Positions 30,725-43,482 are shown, counted from the stretch's first letter. The stretch: 43,482 bases of DNA from Exiguobacterium alkaliphilum 12/1 (GCF_000714435.1 NZ_JJMW01000043.1:1-43482), one strand, 5' to 3'. The notes: generated by a model from the letters alone, not told the origin. Made by a program: numbers and translations.

Positions 30725-32177
<1,453 letters not shown>

Positions 32178-32185
<8 letters not shown>

Positions 32186-33467
32186 CTTCGCTTCCTTCTT
32201 TCTCTTCTTGCTTCGGGATGACCCAAATCGTGAGCGGCTTCCGTCCGAACGTGACCGCTTCTTCTTTCGTGTCCATCAGGATGTCGATGATATTCCCTTT
32301 GATGGCACTGCCGGTATCGAGGGCGATGGCCATACCGAACCCTTCGACATACACACGTGTCCCGAGCGGAATGATTGACGGGTCGACCGCGATGATTCGC
32401 ATCCCTTCGTACAGAATCGTATCGGTCACGTCATAGCCGCTACGCGTCAAGACGCGTCCGTCAAACGTGATCGTATCTTCGGGGTTATTCGTGTAGGCGG
32501 TCGCCTCAACGAGAAGTTGTTTGGCCGCTGAAAAATCGAGCACATCCTCAGGCAGAGGTGTCTCTTCGATTTTGATTTCGGCCTCTTCACGGAATGGACT
32601 CTCAGATTCTGTCGGAACCGGCGTCGCTTCTTCGGCCGGCTCTGGCACCGGTTTTGTCCCAATCTTAATGATTTGCGGACGCACGGTTTGCAACGTTTCG
32701 ACACTTGTCTCGGTCCGATTTGTAATTGTACCATTTTCGACCGTCACTGCATACCGCGTCCGCTCTAGCCCGGGTACTCCGACTTGGGCGACCTCGGTTT
32801 GACCGATTTCAAGCGTATCATCGTCTTCTTTCACGATCTCAAACGGGATAAGCCGATTCTCGTATTGCACGACGTCCCGACTCGTATTGACGGTAATCGT
32901 CATGCCTTCTCGAAGCGTTGTCGACAGCGCCGGTGCGATCGTATCGCGCTCTGACACGCTGATTCCGGCTTCGCGCAACACTTGCTCGACCGTCTTCGCC
33001 ATCGTATTCAACGTCTTCGCCTCATCCTCGACGATCAGATTAACCGCGAGCACCGGTTGATACCGAATCGTCATCCCGGATGTGACGGGTGTGCGCACGT
33101 CCGGATAGACGTCGTCTCCGTCGCGCACCGTCACCCCGTATCGAAGCAACACGTCGCGGACGGTCCGTTCTCGCGTCTCAATCGTCTCCGTCTGCCCATA
33201 ACCGATTTGAAGTGAGACCGTATTCGCGCGTTCGATGTAAATCATGCGTTCGGCAGACAGTTCCGCACTGAGTGCCGGCGTCACGTAATCGGCGTCTTCG
33301 ACCGTGATGCCGGTCTCTTCGAGCACCTCGAACACGGACGTCGCCCGCGTCTCATGCTCGATTCGGTTTGTGCCGTCGATGATCGTCACCGTCTCCGGTT
33401 GCGTCAACGTATAGGCGAGTACCGCTGTCACGAGTACGACAGCGCTGAGCGCGATTCGTTTAACCAT
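32178..33467 (-). CDS. yabE: YabE-like cell-wall protein (DUF348 repeats, G5 and 3D domains)
   Basis: It is probably an extracytoplasmic peptidoglycan-acting protein related to resuscitation-promoting factors and stationary-phase wall enzymes. The 429-residue product has an N-terminal signal anchor (VKRIALSAVVLVTAVLAYTL) and about three DUF348 repeats (about 28-200). A G5-like segment follows, then a proline/glutamate-rich linker and a C-terminal 3D domain (about 335-420). The three aspartates are in AVDPSIIPLG, ALDTGSAIKG and NIIDILM. The ATG overlaps the yabD stop (TGATG), with an alternative GTG one codon earlier. No clear Shine-Dalgarno is seen, so coupling is likely. Confidence 0.9.
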
Positions 33468-34234
33468 CACGGTAGACGGAAGAGCCGCTTCGCGTTCGCG
33501 GTCGTCGCTTCAGCAAGTTCCTCAAGCGAGATACCTCGTAGCGCGGCGATTTCTTCGGCGACATAGGTGACGTAGGCCGGTTCGTTCCGTTTACCGCGGA
33601 ACGGCGTCGGCGTCAAATACGGGCAGTCCGTCTCGACTAACAGGCGATCGAGCGGGACTTGTTTCGCCACTTCTTTTGGGACTTTCGCATTCTTGAACGT
33701 GACCGGGCCACCGAGTGAGATATAGAAGTTCATGCGCAGGCAACGCTCAAGTAGTTCGACCGACATGCTGTAGCTGTGGAAGACGCCACCAATCTCTTCG
33801 GCGTGCTCTTCTTCTAACAGATCGAGCACGTCTGCCGTCGCCTCGCGGTTGTGGATGACGATTGGCATGTTCGTGCGCCTCGCAATGGCAATTTGTTCAC
33901 GGAACAGACGTTGCTGTACGTCTTTCGGAGATTTGTCCCAATGATAGTCGAGTCCAATCTCACCGAGCGCCATCACTTTCGGGTGCCCCATCAACGCCTC
34001 GATTCGTTCCAAGTCCGTTGGTGTGCAGTCGATTGCATCGACCGGGTGCCAGCCGACAATCGCGTAAATGTCTTCGTACGTCTCGGCGAGTTCGATCGCG
34101 CGCGAGATCGTCTCATCATCGAAGCCGACGACGAGCATCGGGGACACCCCCGCCTCACGTGCCCGTCTAATCGTTTCATCGACGTCATCTTTGAATTGAT
34201 CGGCGTTAATGTGTGTGTGCGTGTCAATCAACAT
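33467..34234 (-). CDS. yabD: TatD-family metal-dependent hydrolase
   Basis: TatD proteins are metal-dependent nucleases of the amidohydrolase fold; the substrate in Bacillales is not firmly known. The 255-residue product has the metal-binding HTH in DTHTHINADQF and the catalytic glutamate in ALGEIGLDYH. Further metal ligands occur in VIHNREA, VFHSYS and LLVETDCPYLTP. The ATG follows AAGGAGG. It comes after a strong terminator behind metG; no promoter is visible, so readthrough or an unseen promoter must drive yabD-yabE-rnmV-rsmA. Confidence 0.94.
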   Translation of the reverse strand: MLIDTHTHINADQFKDDVDETIRRAREAGVSPMLVVGFDDETISRAIELAETYEDIYAIVGWHPVDAIDCTPTDLERIEALMGHPKVMALGEIGLDYHWDKSPKDVQQRLFREQIAIARRTNMPIVIHNREATADVLDLLEEEHAEEIGGVFHSYSMSVELLERCLRMNFYISLGGPVTFKNAKVPKEVAKQVPLDRLLVETDCPYLTPTPFRGKRNEPAYVTYVAEEIAALRGISLEELAEATTANAKRLFRLP

Positions 34235-34249
34235 CGTGCATCCTCCTTT

Positions 34250-34282
34250 TTAAACAAACAGAGGGAGACCGAAGTCTCCCTC
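34250..34282 (-). terminator. Terminator after metG
   Basis: On the minus strand GAGGGAGAC-TTCG-GTCTCCCTC forms a perfect 9-bp stem with a stable tetraloop, followed by TGTTTGTTT. The U-tract is interrupted. Confidence 0.85.
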
Positions 34283-34287
34283 AAAAA

Positions 34288-36284
<1,997 letters not shown>

Positions 36285-36303
36285 CACGGTTCGACAAACC
36301 TTT

Positions 36304-36324
36304 TTCCAAACCAATTGTTTGGAA
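36304..36324. promoter_or_regulatory. 21-base palindrome in the metG promoter
   Basis: TTCCAAAC-CAATT-GTTTGGAA has two perfect 8-base arms. It covers the metG -35 region. It could be an operator; its TGGAA half-sites resemble the TGGNA elements associated with AbrB binding. No T-box or SAM riboswitch sequence was recognised in this 327-base intergenic region. Confidence 0.5.
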
Positions 36325-36445
36325 TTAATTTGTTGCCTATTCAAATAAATGTTCCAAAAAAACCCTTTCTTTGTTTAAAGCTCTACGTTACGGGGAAATT
36401 TAGGTGTATATCGTTCCTTTATCGTCATTTTTCGAAAAAGCACAA

Positions 36446-36477
36446 TTCCAATAGTAAGCAGTTGACTGCAATTGGAA
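36446..36477. promoter_or_regulatory. Nested inverted repeats over the abrB -35
   Basis: Outer arms TTCCAAT (36446-36452) and ATTGGAA (36471-36477) enclose inner arms GCAGT/ACTGC (36458-36469), with the -35 TTGACT at the centre. AbrB autoregulates in B. subtilis, and the TGGAA half-sites make this a candidate autorepression site. The rest of the gap (36325-36445) is A/T-rich with no gene seen. Confidence 0.45.
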
Positions 36478-36490
36478 AGTTTAGTATGCT
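36462..36490 (+). promoter_or_regulatory. abrB promoter
   Basis: The plus strand has -35 TTGACT (36462-36467), a 17-base spacer and -10 TATGCT (36485-36490). The predicted start is near 36497, giving a leader of about 74 bases. Confidence 0.75.
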
Positions 36491-36507
36491 TTTTGCTGTA
36501 GCCACAT

Positions 36508-36524
36508 TGTCGAATTTTGACGAT
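36508..36524 (+). promoter_or_regulatory. Tandem Spo0A-box-like element in the abrB leader
   Basis: TGTCGAA (36508-36514, exact 0A-box core) is followed after 3 bases by TGACGAT (36518-36524, near match), a 10-base period. It lies at about +12 to +28 from the predicted start. In B. subtilis, Spo0A represses abrB by binding just downstream of the start site, at tandem boxes of this spacing. Confidence 0.5.
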
Positions 36525-36570
36525 TCATGTCACCAAGAGATTTCGACATCATCGGAGGAGGAAACACAAA

Positions 36571-36864
36571 ATGAAATCAACAGGTATCGTACGGAAAGTG
36601 GACGAGCTCGGTCGGGTCGTTATTCCAATCGAATTGCGCCGCACACTCGGAATTGCTGAGAAAGACGCACTTGAAATTTACGTCGACAACGAGCAAATCG
36701 TTTTGAAAAAATATAAGCCGAACATGACTTGCCAAGTAACAGGCGAAGTATCAGACGATAACTTCAAGTTGGCGGACGGAAAGTTGATTCTTTCACCAGA
36801 AGGCGCACAACGTGTTCTCGTCGAGTTGAAAAACATGCTTGAGAATTACTACAACGAAGAGTAA
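36571..36864 (+). CDS. abrB: Transition-state regulator AbrB
   Basis: This global DNA-binding repressor of post-exponential functions is the only plus-strand gene in the window. The 97-residue product has the AbrB-type swapped-hairpin N-terminal domain (MKSTGIVRKVDELGRVVIPI) and a C-terminal oligomerisation half with the conserved cysteine in MTCQVTGEVS. The ATG follows GGAGGAGG at 9 bases. The leader has a promoter, nested TTCCAAT repeats and a Spo0A-box-like tandem. A terminator shared with the convergent rsmI follows. It fits B. subtilis AbrB in length (about 96). Confidence 0.96.
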   Translation: MKSTGIVRKVDELGRVVIPIELRRTLGIAEKDALEIYVDNEQIVLKKYKPNMTCQVTGEVSDDNFKLADGKLILSPEGAQRVLVELKNMLENYYNEE

Positions 36865-36895
36865 GCAAGGAACTCCTTGCTTACTCTTTTTTGTC
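36860..36895. terminator. Terminator between convergent abrB and rsmI
   Basis: GAGTAAGCAAGG-AACT-CCTTGCTTACTC is a perfect 12-bp stem. On the plus strand it is followed by TTTTTT, so it is strong for abrB. The rsmI stop codon lies inside the stem, and the minus-strand U-tract is weak. Confidence 0.9.
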
Positions 36896-37750
36896 GACTC
36901 CGTGATACGCGTCATAGACGTCGTTGCGTGAGAGACCACGCTCTTTCGCCACTTGTTTAATCGCTGCGTTCGGCTTTAGCCCGTCCTCGATATAACGATC
37001 GACGTGTTCGAGCGGCGAGAGCGTCTCCCACCAATCTTGCGTCGGAGCCGACTCGGTCGAACCTCCCACCAACACGACGAACTCTCCGCGGACTTCACCT
37101 TCACACCAAGCGAGCGCCTCATCGGCCGTTCCTCGCAAAAACTCCTCGAACGTCTTCGTCAATTCCCGCCCAAGTACGACGTCACGATTGCCGAGCACAG
37201 CTTTCACCCCTTGTAGCATCTCTTTTAAGCGATGCGGGGCTTCGTAGAAGACGAGCGTCCCTGGCTCATATTGAAGCGACGCTAGCACGTCGACCCGTTC
37301 TTTCTTTTTGCGTGGCAAAAACCCGTAATATAAAAAGCGTTCTGTCGGCAGTCCGGACGCGACGAGCGCTGTGAGCGCTGCATTTGCCCCTGGCAAGACG
37401 ACGACCGGTACCTTCGCTTGAATCGCGAGCCGAACGAGGTCACTACCGGGGTCAGAGATGCCAGGCATCCCGGCGTCGGATACGACAGCCACCGATTTTC
37501 CATTCTCGATATCTTCAATCAGCCGTGGCCCGCTCACTTGTTTATTATGTTCATGGTAACTGACAAGCTTCGTATCGATTTCAAAGTGACGGCACAGTTT
37601 CATCGTCTGGCGTGTATCTTCGGCCGCAATCAAGTCCACCTCGCGCAACATACGCACGGCGCGATATGTCATGTCTTCTAGGTTACCGATCGGGGTCGGC
37701 ACGATGTAAAGCGTCGGTCCGTCAGTCTGGTAACTTTTCTGTGAGTTCAT
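36881..37750 (-). CDS. rsmI: 16S rRNA 2'-O-ribose C1402 methyltransferase
   Basis: It methylates the ribose of C1402 in the 16S decoding site using SAM. The 289-residue product has the tetrapyrrole-methylase fold: [19 protein letters not shown] at the N terminus, then [19 protein letters not shown] and the [17 protein letters not shown] segment. It is preceded by the overlapping yazA and ends against abrB in a shared terminator. It is yabC in B. subtilis. Length is normal. Confidence 0.96.
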   Translation of the reverse strand: MNSQKSYQTDGPTLYIVPTPIGNLEDMTYRAVRMLREVDLIAAEDTRQTMKLCRHFEIDTKLVSYHEHNKQVSGPRLIEDIENGKSVAVVSDAGMPGISDPGSDLVRLAIQAKVPVVVLPGANAALTALVASGLPTERFLYYGFLPRKKKERVDVLASLQYEPGTLVFYEAPHRLKEMLQGVKAVLGNRDVVLGRELTKTFEEFLRGTADEALAWCEGEVRGEFVVLVGGSTESAPTQDWWETLSPLEHVDRYIEDGLKPNAAIKQVAKERGLSRNDVYDAYHGVDKKE

Positions 37751-38000
37751 TGCTCGTCCCCTCCATCAACGTTTGTTTTTGGGCGCGGGTCAATTGCTTG
37801 ATTGACCACTCATAACGCATGGCTTCTCGTTTCGTCTCAAACGATTTCACGTAACAGAGCGTTACAGGTAAACGTGCTCGCGTGTATTTGGCACCTTTTC
37901 CAGCGTTATGGGTACGAAGCCGCTTGTCGAGGTCGTTCGTATAACCCGTGTAATACGTGTGGTCTTGGCACTCCAAAATATATACGTAGTGCTTACGCAT
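37722..38000 (-). CDS. yazA: GIY-YIG nuclease-domain protein
   Basis: It belongs to the small stand-alone GIY-YIG (UPF0213) proteins; a nuclease role is inferred from the fold and the target is unknown. The 92-residue product has [17 protein letters not shown], with the two Tyr-Gly blocks, the conserved arginine in [10 protein letters not shown], and the glutamate in [10 protein letters not shown] chose the ATG at 38000, which overlaps the end of yabB by 8 bases; the frame continues upstream but inside that gene. It overlaps rsmI by about 29 bases. Confidence 0.93.
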   Translation of the reverse strand: MRKHYVYILECQDHTYYTGYTNDLDKRLRTHNAGKGAKYTRARLPVTLCYVKSFETKREAMRYEWSIKQLTRAQKQTLMEGTSNELTEKLPD

Positions 38001-38727
38001 CGAGGATGTCTCGCATCGTTTTCGTATACGTGTCATCATCTTCATAGACGATAAGCGGTGGTAAAATCGTGAGCCCAGCTTTTCCATCTTTTGACCCCTC
38101 TATCAATAATGTATTCGCCGCTCGTCCCGCTTTTGGATAGACGAGCTGCATCCGCTTCGGCTCGATTCGATATGTCCGCATGAGCGTGACGATATCGAGT
38201 AGCCGCTCCGGACGGTGGACGAACGCCACTTTTCCGCCTGGTTTGACGAGCTGACTCGCCGATTGGATACAATCCTCGAGTGTACAGAGCACTTCATGGC
38301 GCGCAATCGTATGGTGTTCGTTTTGATTGCGGAGCGACGTCTCGTTTGCCAGAAAATACGGTGGATTACACGTGACGACATCGTAACGGGCGTGGCCTAG
38401 CCGTGTCGCCGCTTCTTTGACGTCGCCTTCTATAATCTGCAGTCGATGCTCGAGACGGTTCACCGCGATGCTACGGTTCGCCATATCGACGAGTCTCGGT
38501 TGAATCTCGATGCCTGTGACGCTCCCCTTTGTCCGATACGATAAGAAGAGCGGAATCGCACCCGTTCCGGCACACAAATCGACTAGGTTTCCTTTTTGGA
38601 TGGGTACCCAGACGAACTCAGCGAGTAGCACCGCATCTAACGAGAACGAAAACACATCGTCGCTTTGAATAATTTTTCCGGGGCGTCCGAGCAAATCATC
38701 GAGCCGCTCCCCTTGTTTTACAGTCAC
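37993..38727 (-). CDS. yabB: TrmN6-like tRNA adenine-N6 methyltransferase
   Basis: It is a SAM-dependent methyltransferase of the E. coli TrmN6 (YfiC) family, which modifies A37 of tRNA-Val; the substrate here is inferred. The 244-residue product has the SAM loop [15 protein letters not shown] and the catalytic NPPYF of N6-adenine methylases. The start is GTG at 38727, nine bases after GGAGG; an in-frame TTG at 38754 lies before the Shine-Dalgarno. yazA overlaps its end. Confidence 0.92.
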   Translation of the reverse strand: MTVKQGERLDDLLGRPGKIIQSDDVFSFSLDAVLLAEFVWVPIQKGNLVDLCAGTGAIPLFLSYRTKGSVTGIEIQPRLVDMANRSIAVNRLEHRLQIIEGDVKEAATRLGHARYDVVTCNPPYFLANETSLRNQNEHHTIARHEVLCTLEDCIQSASQLVKPGGKVAFVHRPERLLDIVTLMRTYRIEPKRMQLVYPKAGRAANTLLIEGSKDGKAGLTILPPLIVYEDDDTYTKTMRDILDA

Positions 38728-38751
38728 GCTTCGTTCCCTCCTACATAACGA

Positions 38752-38788
38752 CAAAGGCGACGGACGGGTGACTTCCCCGTCTATCGCC
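38752..38788 (-). terminator. Terminator-like hairpin between yabA and yabB
   Basis: On the minus strand GGCGATAGACGGG pairs with CCCGTCCGTCGCC (one small mismatch), followed by TTTGTCGTT. The U-tract is weak, so termination may be partial. It lies just before the yabB ribosome-binding site. Confidence 0.6.
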
Positions 38789-38796
38789 CCAATGTA

Positions 38797-39132
38797 TTAG
38801 TGTTTATTTAACATCGACATGCAGAAAAGACAATCGCCGTCTTTTCGTACTTGTCCGTAGTGCAAATTACAGATATGGAACCCTTCTTGATACAAGGCGG
38901 CCAAATTGTTTTGCCCTTTGCCCGACAATGCGATTTGCGCATCGCCATCCGTCGTCTCCACTTCTGCGAGTTGCTCGACTTTTTCACGCAAGTGATGATT
39001 CTCGAGATACATATGCTGGTTTTCTTCGAGCAAATAGGCCAACTGCTCTTTCAGTACACCTAGATGCTCCGTCAACAGCTGCATTTGTTGCTCGATGGCA
39101 TCGACGCGCATCATAACTTCCTTTTTATCCAT
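38797..39132 (-). CDS. yabA: Replication initiation control protein YabA
   Basis: It limits replication initiation by bridging DnaA and the DnaN clamp (established in B. subtilis). The 111-residue product has an N-terminal leucine-zipper coiled coil ([20 protein letters not shown]) and a C-terminal zinc-binding part (FHICNLHYG, then [10 protein letters not shown]). I chose the ATG at 39132 (MDKKEV, matching relatives) over a GTG three codons earlier. It follows ricT and holB, so replication proteins cluster here. Confidence 0.95.
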   Translation of the reverse strand: MDKKEVMMRVDAIEQQMQLLTEHLGVLKEQLAYLLEENQHMYLENHHLREKVEQLAEVETTDGDAQIALSGKGQNNLAALYQEGFHICNLHYGQVRKDGDCLFCMSMLNKH

Positions 39133-39155
39133 TCGTTCCACTGCTCAGCACCCCA

Positions 39156-39986
39156 TCACTGTTTCGACGGTTTTCGTTTGATCGCACCGACCTCAACGAG
39201 TTCGTCAATCGTATACGTCACAACACGGGTCCGGTCGCTCAACTCGACTTGAATCAGTTGATCCAAAATGTTGAGGCCGATGACACGTCCGTCACCTTCA
39301 GGAATCTTGATTCGTTTCCCAACGTCCGGCAAGTCACGCTTCAACTCTTCATACGTATCATTCTCATACTTCAAGCAACACATGAGACGGCCGCACACAC
39401 CGGAAATTTTATTCGGGTTCAAGGAAAGGTTTTGATCTTTCGCCATCTTGATCGAAACCGGTTCAAACTCTCCTAAGAAGGAAGAACAACATAAGACACG
39501 GCCACATGGACCGATCCCACTGAGTAGTTTCGCTTCATCCCGGACACCGATTTGACGGAGTTCGATGCGCGTGCGGAAGACGCTCGCCAAATCTTTGACG
39601 AGTTCTCGAAAATCGACCCGACCTTCTGCCGTGAAATAAAAGATGACTTTGTTGCGATCAAATGTATATTCAACATCGACGAGTTTCATCTCCAGTCGAT
39701 GTTCACGTATTTTTTCTTCACAGACGGCGTGAGCGTCAAAAGCTGCCAATCGATTTTCTTGGACGATTTGAGCATCTTTTTGATCAGCGACACGAAGAAT
39801 CGTTTTTAGAGGTAAAACGACTTCATCTTCCCCAAGTTGTTTCCCGACTTGGACGATTTCCCCGTATTCAATACCACGCACCGTCTCGACGATGACATGG
39901 TCCCCACGTTCAAGCGTTGCTTCGCCTGGTGAAAAGTAATAGATTTTTCCCGCTTCTTTAAAGCGGACTCCGACTACTTCAAGCAC
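39156..39986 (-). CDS. ricT: RicT (YaaT), Y-complex / PSP1-domain protein
   Basis: In B. subtilis RicT joins RicA and RicF in a complex that promotes RNase Y-dependent mRNA maturation and affects sporulation, competence and biofilm. The 276-residue product has the PSP1 domain and two cysteine clusters (GPCGRVLCCSSF and GVCGRLMCCLKY) that fit Fe-S binding. The highly conserved FYFTAEGRVDFRELVKDLAS is present. It is intact although local sporulation genes are missing. It is close to holB and yabA in one run. Confidence 0.96.
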   Translation of the reverse strand: MLEVVGVRFKEAGKIYYFSPGEATLERGDHVIVETVRGIEYGEIVQVGKQLGEDEVVLPLKTILRVADQKDAQIVQENRLAAFDAHAVCEEKIREHRLEMKLVDVEYTFDRNKVIFYFTAEGRVDFRELVKDLASVFRTRIELRQIGVRDEAKLLSGIGPCGRVLCCSSFLGEFEPVSIKMAKDQNLSLNPNKISGVCGRLMCCLKYENDTYEELKRDLPDVGKRIKIPEGDGRVIGLNILDQLIQVELSDRTRVVTYTIDELVEVGAIKRKPSKQ

Positions 39987-39992
39987 GCTCTC

Positions 39993-40985
39993 TTATCCTT
40001 TCTGTAAATCGAACGTTAACCGTTCGAACGTTAATTGAGGATTGACGTTTGCCTCGAGTCGTCGAATCGCCTCATGGACGTGTTCAATCGCATGGACAAT
40101 CTTATGCGCCGAACGATTACTGATGAACGCCTGATACAACGCCTGTTCGCGAGTGAACAGTTGCGGCGTGTAATCCGTCCGGACTTTGAACCGGAGCGAC
40201 TCTTCTAACCAGCTCTCAAACAATTCGAGGCCCACTCGTAACTCATTGCGCCCTTTAAAATGGCCGAGCCACTTCTCTTGGGCGAATAGGAGTAACTCCT
40301 GTGGTCGTTTAGTCAATACTTCAACTAATTGTACCACTAGCCCATACGACTGTACAAACCACTCGTTGTGAAGCACTTCACGGGCGTCATCCCATTTCGG
40401 ATAAACAGCGAGCGCCAAGCGAGCCAAATCCGTCGTACATGCGACGTCCGCAGACAACTTATCCGCCAACTCATTCCGATCAATCGGTCGAAAGACGAGC
40501 TGCTGGGCTCGTGAGCGAATTGTCGGCAACAACAGTTGCGGCTGTGTCGTCACAAGAATCGCGAGTTTCCCGACACCTGGCTCTTCAAAAAACTTAAGCA
40601 GACTATTCGCCGCCTGCGTCGTCATTTTATGGGCCTGATGAATCACATACACTTGCCGATCTCCTTCGGCTCCGCGTAACGACAAATCACTGAGCAGTTG
40701 TTGAATCTGTTCTTTTTTTATACTTGCCCCGTCCGGCTCCATCTCGAGATAATCGACTAGGTTTCCTGAATCCATCCGCCGACAATTCCGACAATCTCCA
40801 CAAGGTTCTACCCCATCTGGCGCCTCACAAAAGAGTGACTTGGCAAACAGTTGAGCGGTCTCAATCAAGTAAGGTTCATAATCGCCCGAAAAGATATAGG
40901 CGTGCCCGACTTTATCAGTCCGAATCGAGTTCTCCATCACTTTGGCGACAACGGTCTGAGACGCGGCCAATTGTTCAAAACGCAT
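39993..40985 (-). CDS. holB: DNA polymerase III delta-prime subunit
   Basis: It is a clamp-loader component that helps open DnaN. The product is about 330 residues and has an AAA+-like fold with the zinc-finger cysteines in EPCGDCRNC and the IHQAHKMTTQAANSLLKFFEEP sensor region. No intact Walker A loop is seen, as usual for this subunit. I chose the ATG at 40985, preceded by GGGAG. An upstream ATG at 41000 overlaps the darA stop (TAATG) but lacks a Shine-Dalgarno. yaaR, which lies between yaaQ and holB in B. subtilis, is absent. Confidence 0.94.
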   Translation of the reverse strand: MRFEQLAASQTVVAKVMENSIRTDKVGHAYIFSGDYEPYLIETAQLFAKSLFCEAPDGVEPCGDCRNCRRMDSGNLVDYLEMEPDGASIKKEQIQQLLSDLSLRGAEGDRQVYVIHQAHKMTTQAANSLLKFFEEPGVGKLAILVTTQPQLLLPTIRSRAQQLVFRPIDRNELADKLSADVACTTDLARLALAVYPKWDDAREVLHNEWFVQSYGLVVQLVEVLTKRPQELLLFAQEKWLGHFKGRNELRVGLELFESWLEESLRFKVRTDYTPQLFTREQALYQAFISNRSAHKIVHAIEHVHEAIRRLEANVNPQLTFERLTFDLQKG

Positions 40986-40999
40986 CTGTCCCACTCCCA

Positions 41000-41967
<968 letters not shown>

Positions 41968-41969
41968 AC

Positions 41970-43391
41970 TTAAAACTCCTCTACGATAACATCGATTTGT
42001 TTCATCATAACATGTCTGCTCGCTTGAAGCTTCCGCCCGAGAGAAATCCACTCGACCAACACGCGAACTTTTTCCTCTGTCACCATTTCCCCTTTTAAGA
42101 TCCACGGAATACCTGGAGGATAAGGGATAATCGTTTCCGCTGCAATTTGACCGACTGCGTCTTGAAAAGAAAGCCTCACCGTTTTCACGACGTCATGAAG
42201 CATAGTTAATTTCGAGACTTGCTCCGTAGAAGGGTAAGGATAAATCGTTTCATCGTCCTCAATCAGCGGCACATGTTTCGATGCATTTTGAATCAGTTTC
42301 ACCCAATGATGAATCTCTTCCATCTTTATTTCCCGTAACGGCAAACAGAGTAACACATGATCTTCAGCGGCAAGCTCGATATCTATGCCAATCGATGCTA
42401 AGTGGCGACTAAAGATCAAACCGTTTTTCGGATACGTCAGAATCGTGACTTTTGTAAAATCATCTCCGACTTTAACGGCAAATCCTGCGCGCTTCAATTC
42501 CATGACAAAAGCGAAATGACTTGTTTGAATACTTGACCAGTCTCGCTCCGTCAAGTGTTCAAGATAAGTCCGCGCATGGTCTAACGACGCCATAATCAAG
42601 TAAGACGGACTAGACGTTTGAAATGAAGACAGGGCATGAAACAATCGGTTCTCATCGACATTCTCTTTGTAATGTAACCAAGCGCCCATCGTAAAAGCAG
42701 GCAACGTTTTATGAGCCGACTGAACAACCGCGCTCGCCCCTTCAAAAATCGCTGAACGTCTTGGCAATCCGTCGTAAATCAAGTGCGCACCATGCGCTTC
42801 ATCAACGAGCAACGGGATCATATGTTGGTTTAAATACGTACTGATTGCTTGAATATCAGCCATATCGCCATAGTACGTCGGTGATGTGAGAAGCAGTGCT
42901 TTACCACCTGGATAGCGCTCGACCGCTTCTTGAACCGTAGCTAAATTGACGACCGTAGGAATACCGCTTCCCCGTTCCAATTCAGGCGACAATAAAATCG
43001 GTTCTAAGCCTAACCACTCAATCGCATTCCACACGGACTTATGTGAATTTCGTTGTACATACACACGTTCCCCACGTTTTACAGTCGCAGCTAGCATGCT
43101 CCAATTTCCCGCGGTCGAACCATTGACCAACCATTTACTCTTACTTTTATAGAGCGTTCCAAGCGCTTCCTCACCTTGCTGGATGATTCCCTCTGCCTGA
43201 TGTAAATCATCCAATTGCTCGAGCTCGGTTAAATCATACGGCATGATTTTATGGAACGCTGTCGGTAAACTTGGATCGTGAACAGTACCGTTATGGTGGC
43301 CAGGGACATGAAAGGATACACGACTTTCCCGCACATGTTGTTCTAAAACTTCCATGAATGTGAAAGGGTTCTTTTTAGATCGGCGTGTCAT
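41970..43391 (-). CDS. yaaO: Orn/Lys/Arg decarboxylase-family PLP enzyme
   Basis: It is related to arginine, lysine and ornithine decarboxylases (SpeA-type, fold type I PLP). The substrate of YaaO itself is not established. The 473-residue product has FHVPGHHNG near the N terminus, LLTSPTYYGDMAD, VDEAHGAHL with the PLP-contacting Asp, and the Schiff-base lysine in QSAHKTLPAFTMG. The family's C-terminal domain is present. I chose the ATG at 43391 after AAGGAGG. It follows the 5S rRNA terminator with no visible promoter; csfB, xpaC and yaaN, found here in B. subtilis, are absent. Confidence 0.9.
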   Translation of the reverse strand: MTRRSKKNPFTFMEVLEQHVRESRVSFHVPGHHNGTVHDPSLPTAFHKIMPYDLTELEQLDDLHQAEGIIQQGEEALGTLYKSKSKWLVNGSTAGNWSMLAATVKRGERVYVQRNSHKSVWNAIEWLGLEPILLSPELERGSGIPTVVNLATVQEAVERYPGGKALLLTSPTYYGDMADIQAISTYLNQHMIPLLVDEAHGAHLIYDGLPRRSAIFEGASAVVQSAHKTLPAFTMGAWLHYKENVDENRLFHALSSFQTSSPSYLIMASLDHARTYLEHLTERDWSSIQTSHFAFVMELKRAGFAVKVGDDFTKVTILTYPKNGLIFSRHLASIGIDIELAAEDHVLLCLPLREIKMEEIHHWVKLIQNASKHVPLIEDDETIYPYPSTEQVSKLTMLHDVVKTVRLSFQDAVGQIAAETIIPYPPGIPWILKGEMVTEEKVRVLVEWISLGRKLQASRHVMMKQIDVIVEEF

Positions 43392-43423
43392 CAAAAAACC
43401 TCCTTAATCGTTTTGCATATAGA

Positions 43424-43460
43424 CAAAAAAGAGACGACCAAGCAGATGCTTGATCGTCTC
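43424..43460 (-). terminator. rRNA operon terminator
   Basis: The minus strand shows GAGACGATCAAGCA-TC-TGCTTGGTCGTCTC, a long near-perfect stem, followed by TTTTTTGTC. It ends the rRNA operon that enters from the right edge. Confidence 0.93.
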
Positions 43461-43464
43461 ATGT

Positions 43465-43482
43465 TGCCTGGCAACGTCCTAT
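43465..43482 (-). rRNA. rrf: 5S rRNA, 3' end only
   Basis: The minus strand begins at the window edge with ATAGGACGTTGCCAGGCAA. This matches the conserved 3' end of Bacillales 5S rRNA (AGTAGGACG, then GCCAGGC of the terminal stem). A rRNA-type terminator follows at once. Only about 18 bases are inside the window, so the exact mature end is uncertain. Confidence 0.8.

Overview
The window looks like a chromosomal segment of a non-sporulating member of the Bacillales. Gene content, order and mid-range GC best fit an Exiguobacterium-like organism; the genus is inferred from synteny and missing sporulation genes, because no 16S rRNA sequence is present. Every gene except abrB lies on the minus strand, so the segment reads from the right edge to the left. 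Both edges fall in ribosomal RNA operons. The right edge holds the 3' end of a 5S rRNA with its terminator. The left edge holds a near-consensus rRNA promoter and the start of an rRNA leader. The window therefore behaves like a stretch of unique sequence between two rrn copies.

The gene order reproduces the classical Bacillus subtilis yaaO-to-lysS region. From right to left: (1) yaaO, tmk, darA (yaaQ), holB, ricT (yaaT), yabA, trmN-like yabB, yazA and rsmI, covering nucleotide supply, replication control, c-di-AMP sensing and RNA modification; (2) abrB, divergent from metG; (3) tatD-like yabD, yabE, rnmV and rsmA (ksgA), for rRNA maturation and cell wall; (4) veg, ispE, purR and spoVG; (5) glmU, prs, pth, mfd, yabM, yabN (mazG fusion), rqcP and divIC, for envelope precursors, PRPP, ribosome rescue, transcription-coupled repair and division; (6) yabR, then a large YhgE/Pip membrane protein, a tRNA-Met/tRNA-Glu pair and tilS; (7) hprT, ftsH, coaX, hslO and cysK; (8) the folate operon pabB-pabA-pabC-folP-folB-folK with dusB; (9) lysS.

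Compared with B. subtilis, the sporulation-linked genes of this region (csfB, yabG, sspF, spoVT, yabP, yabQ, spoIIE) are absent, as are xpaC, yaaN, yaaR, yabJ, ctc, yabK, yabS, yabT and yazB, and the junctions are tight. The only clear extra gene is the YhgE/Pip protein, next to the tRNA pair where the spoIIE cluster sits in B. subtilis.

I found no mobile element, CRISPR array, phage gene or obvious undescribed multi-gene system; this is a conserved housekeeping region. The points worth a second look are regulatory. They include a tandem Spo0A-box-like element in the abrB leader, TTCCA/TGGAA inverted repeats in the abrB-metG intergenic region, a PurBox-like pair over the purR promoter, a direct repeat at the cysK start site, a terminator-like hairpin overlapping a mini-ORF ahead of lysS, and several fused terminator-promoter junctions. 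Protein-level oddities are an RG/GG-rich insertion in YabR and the repeat-rich YhgE/Pip protein.
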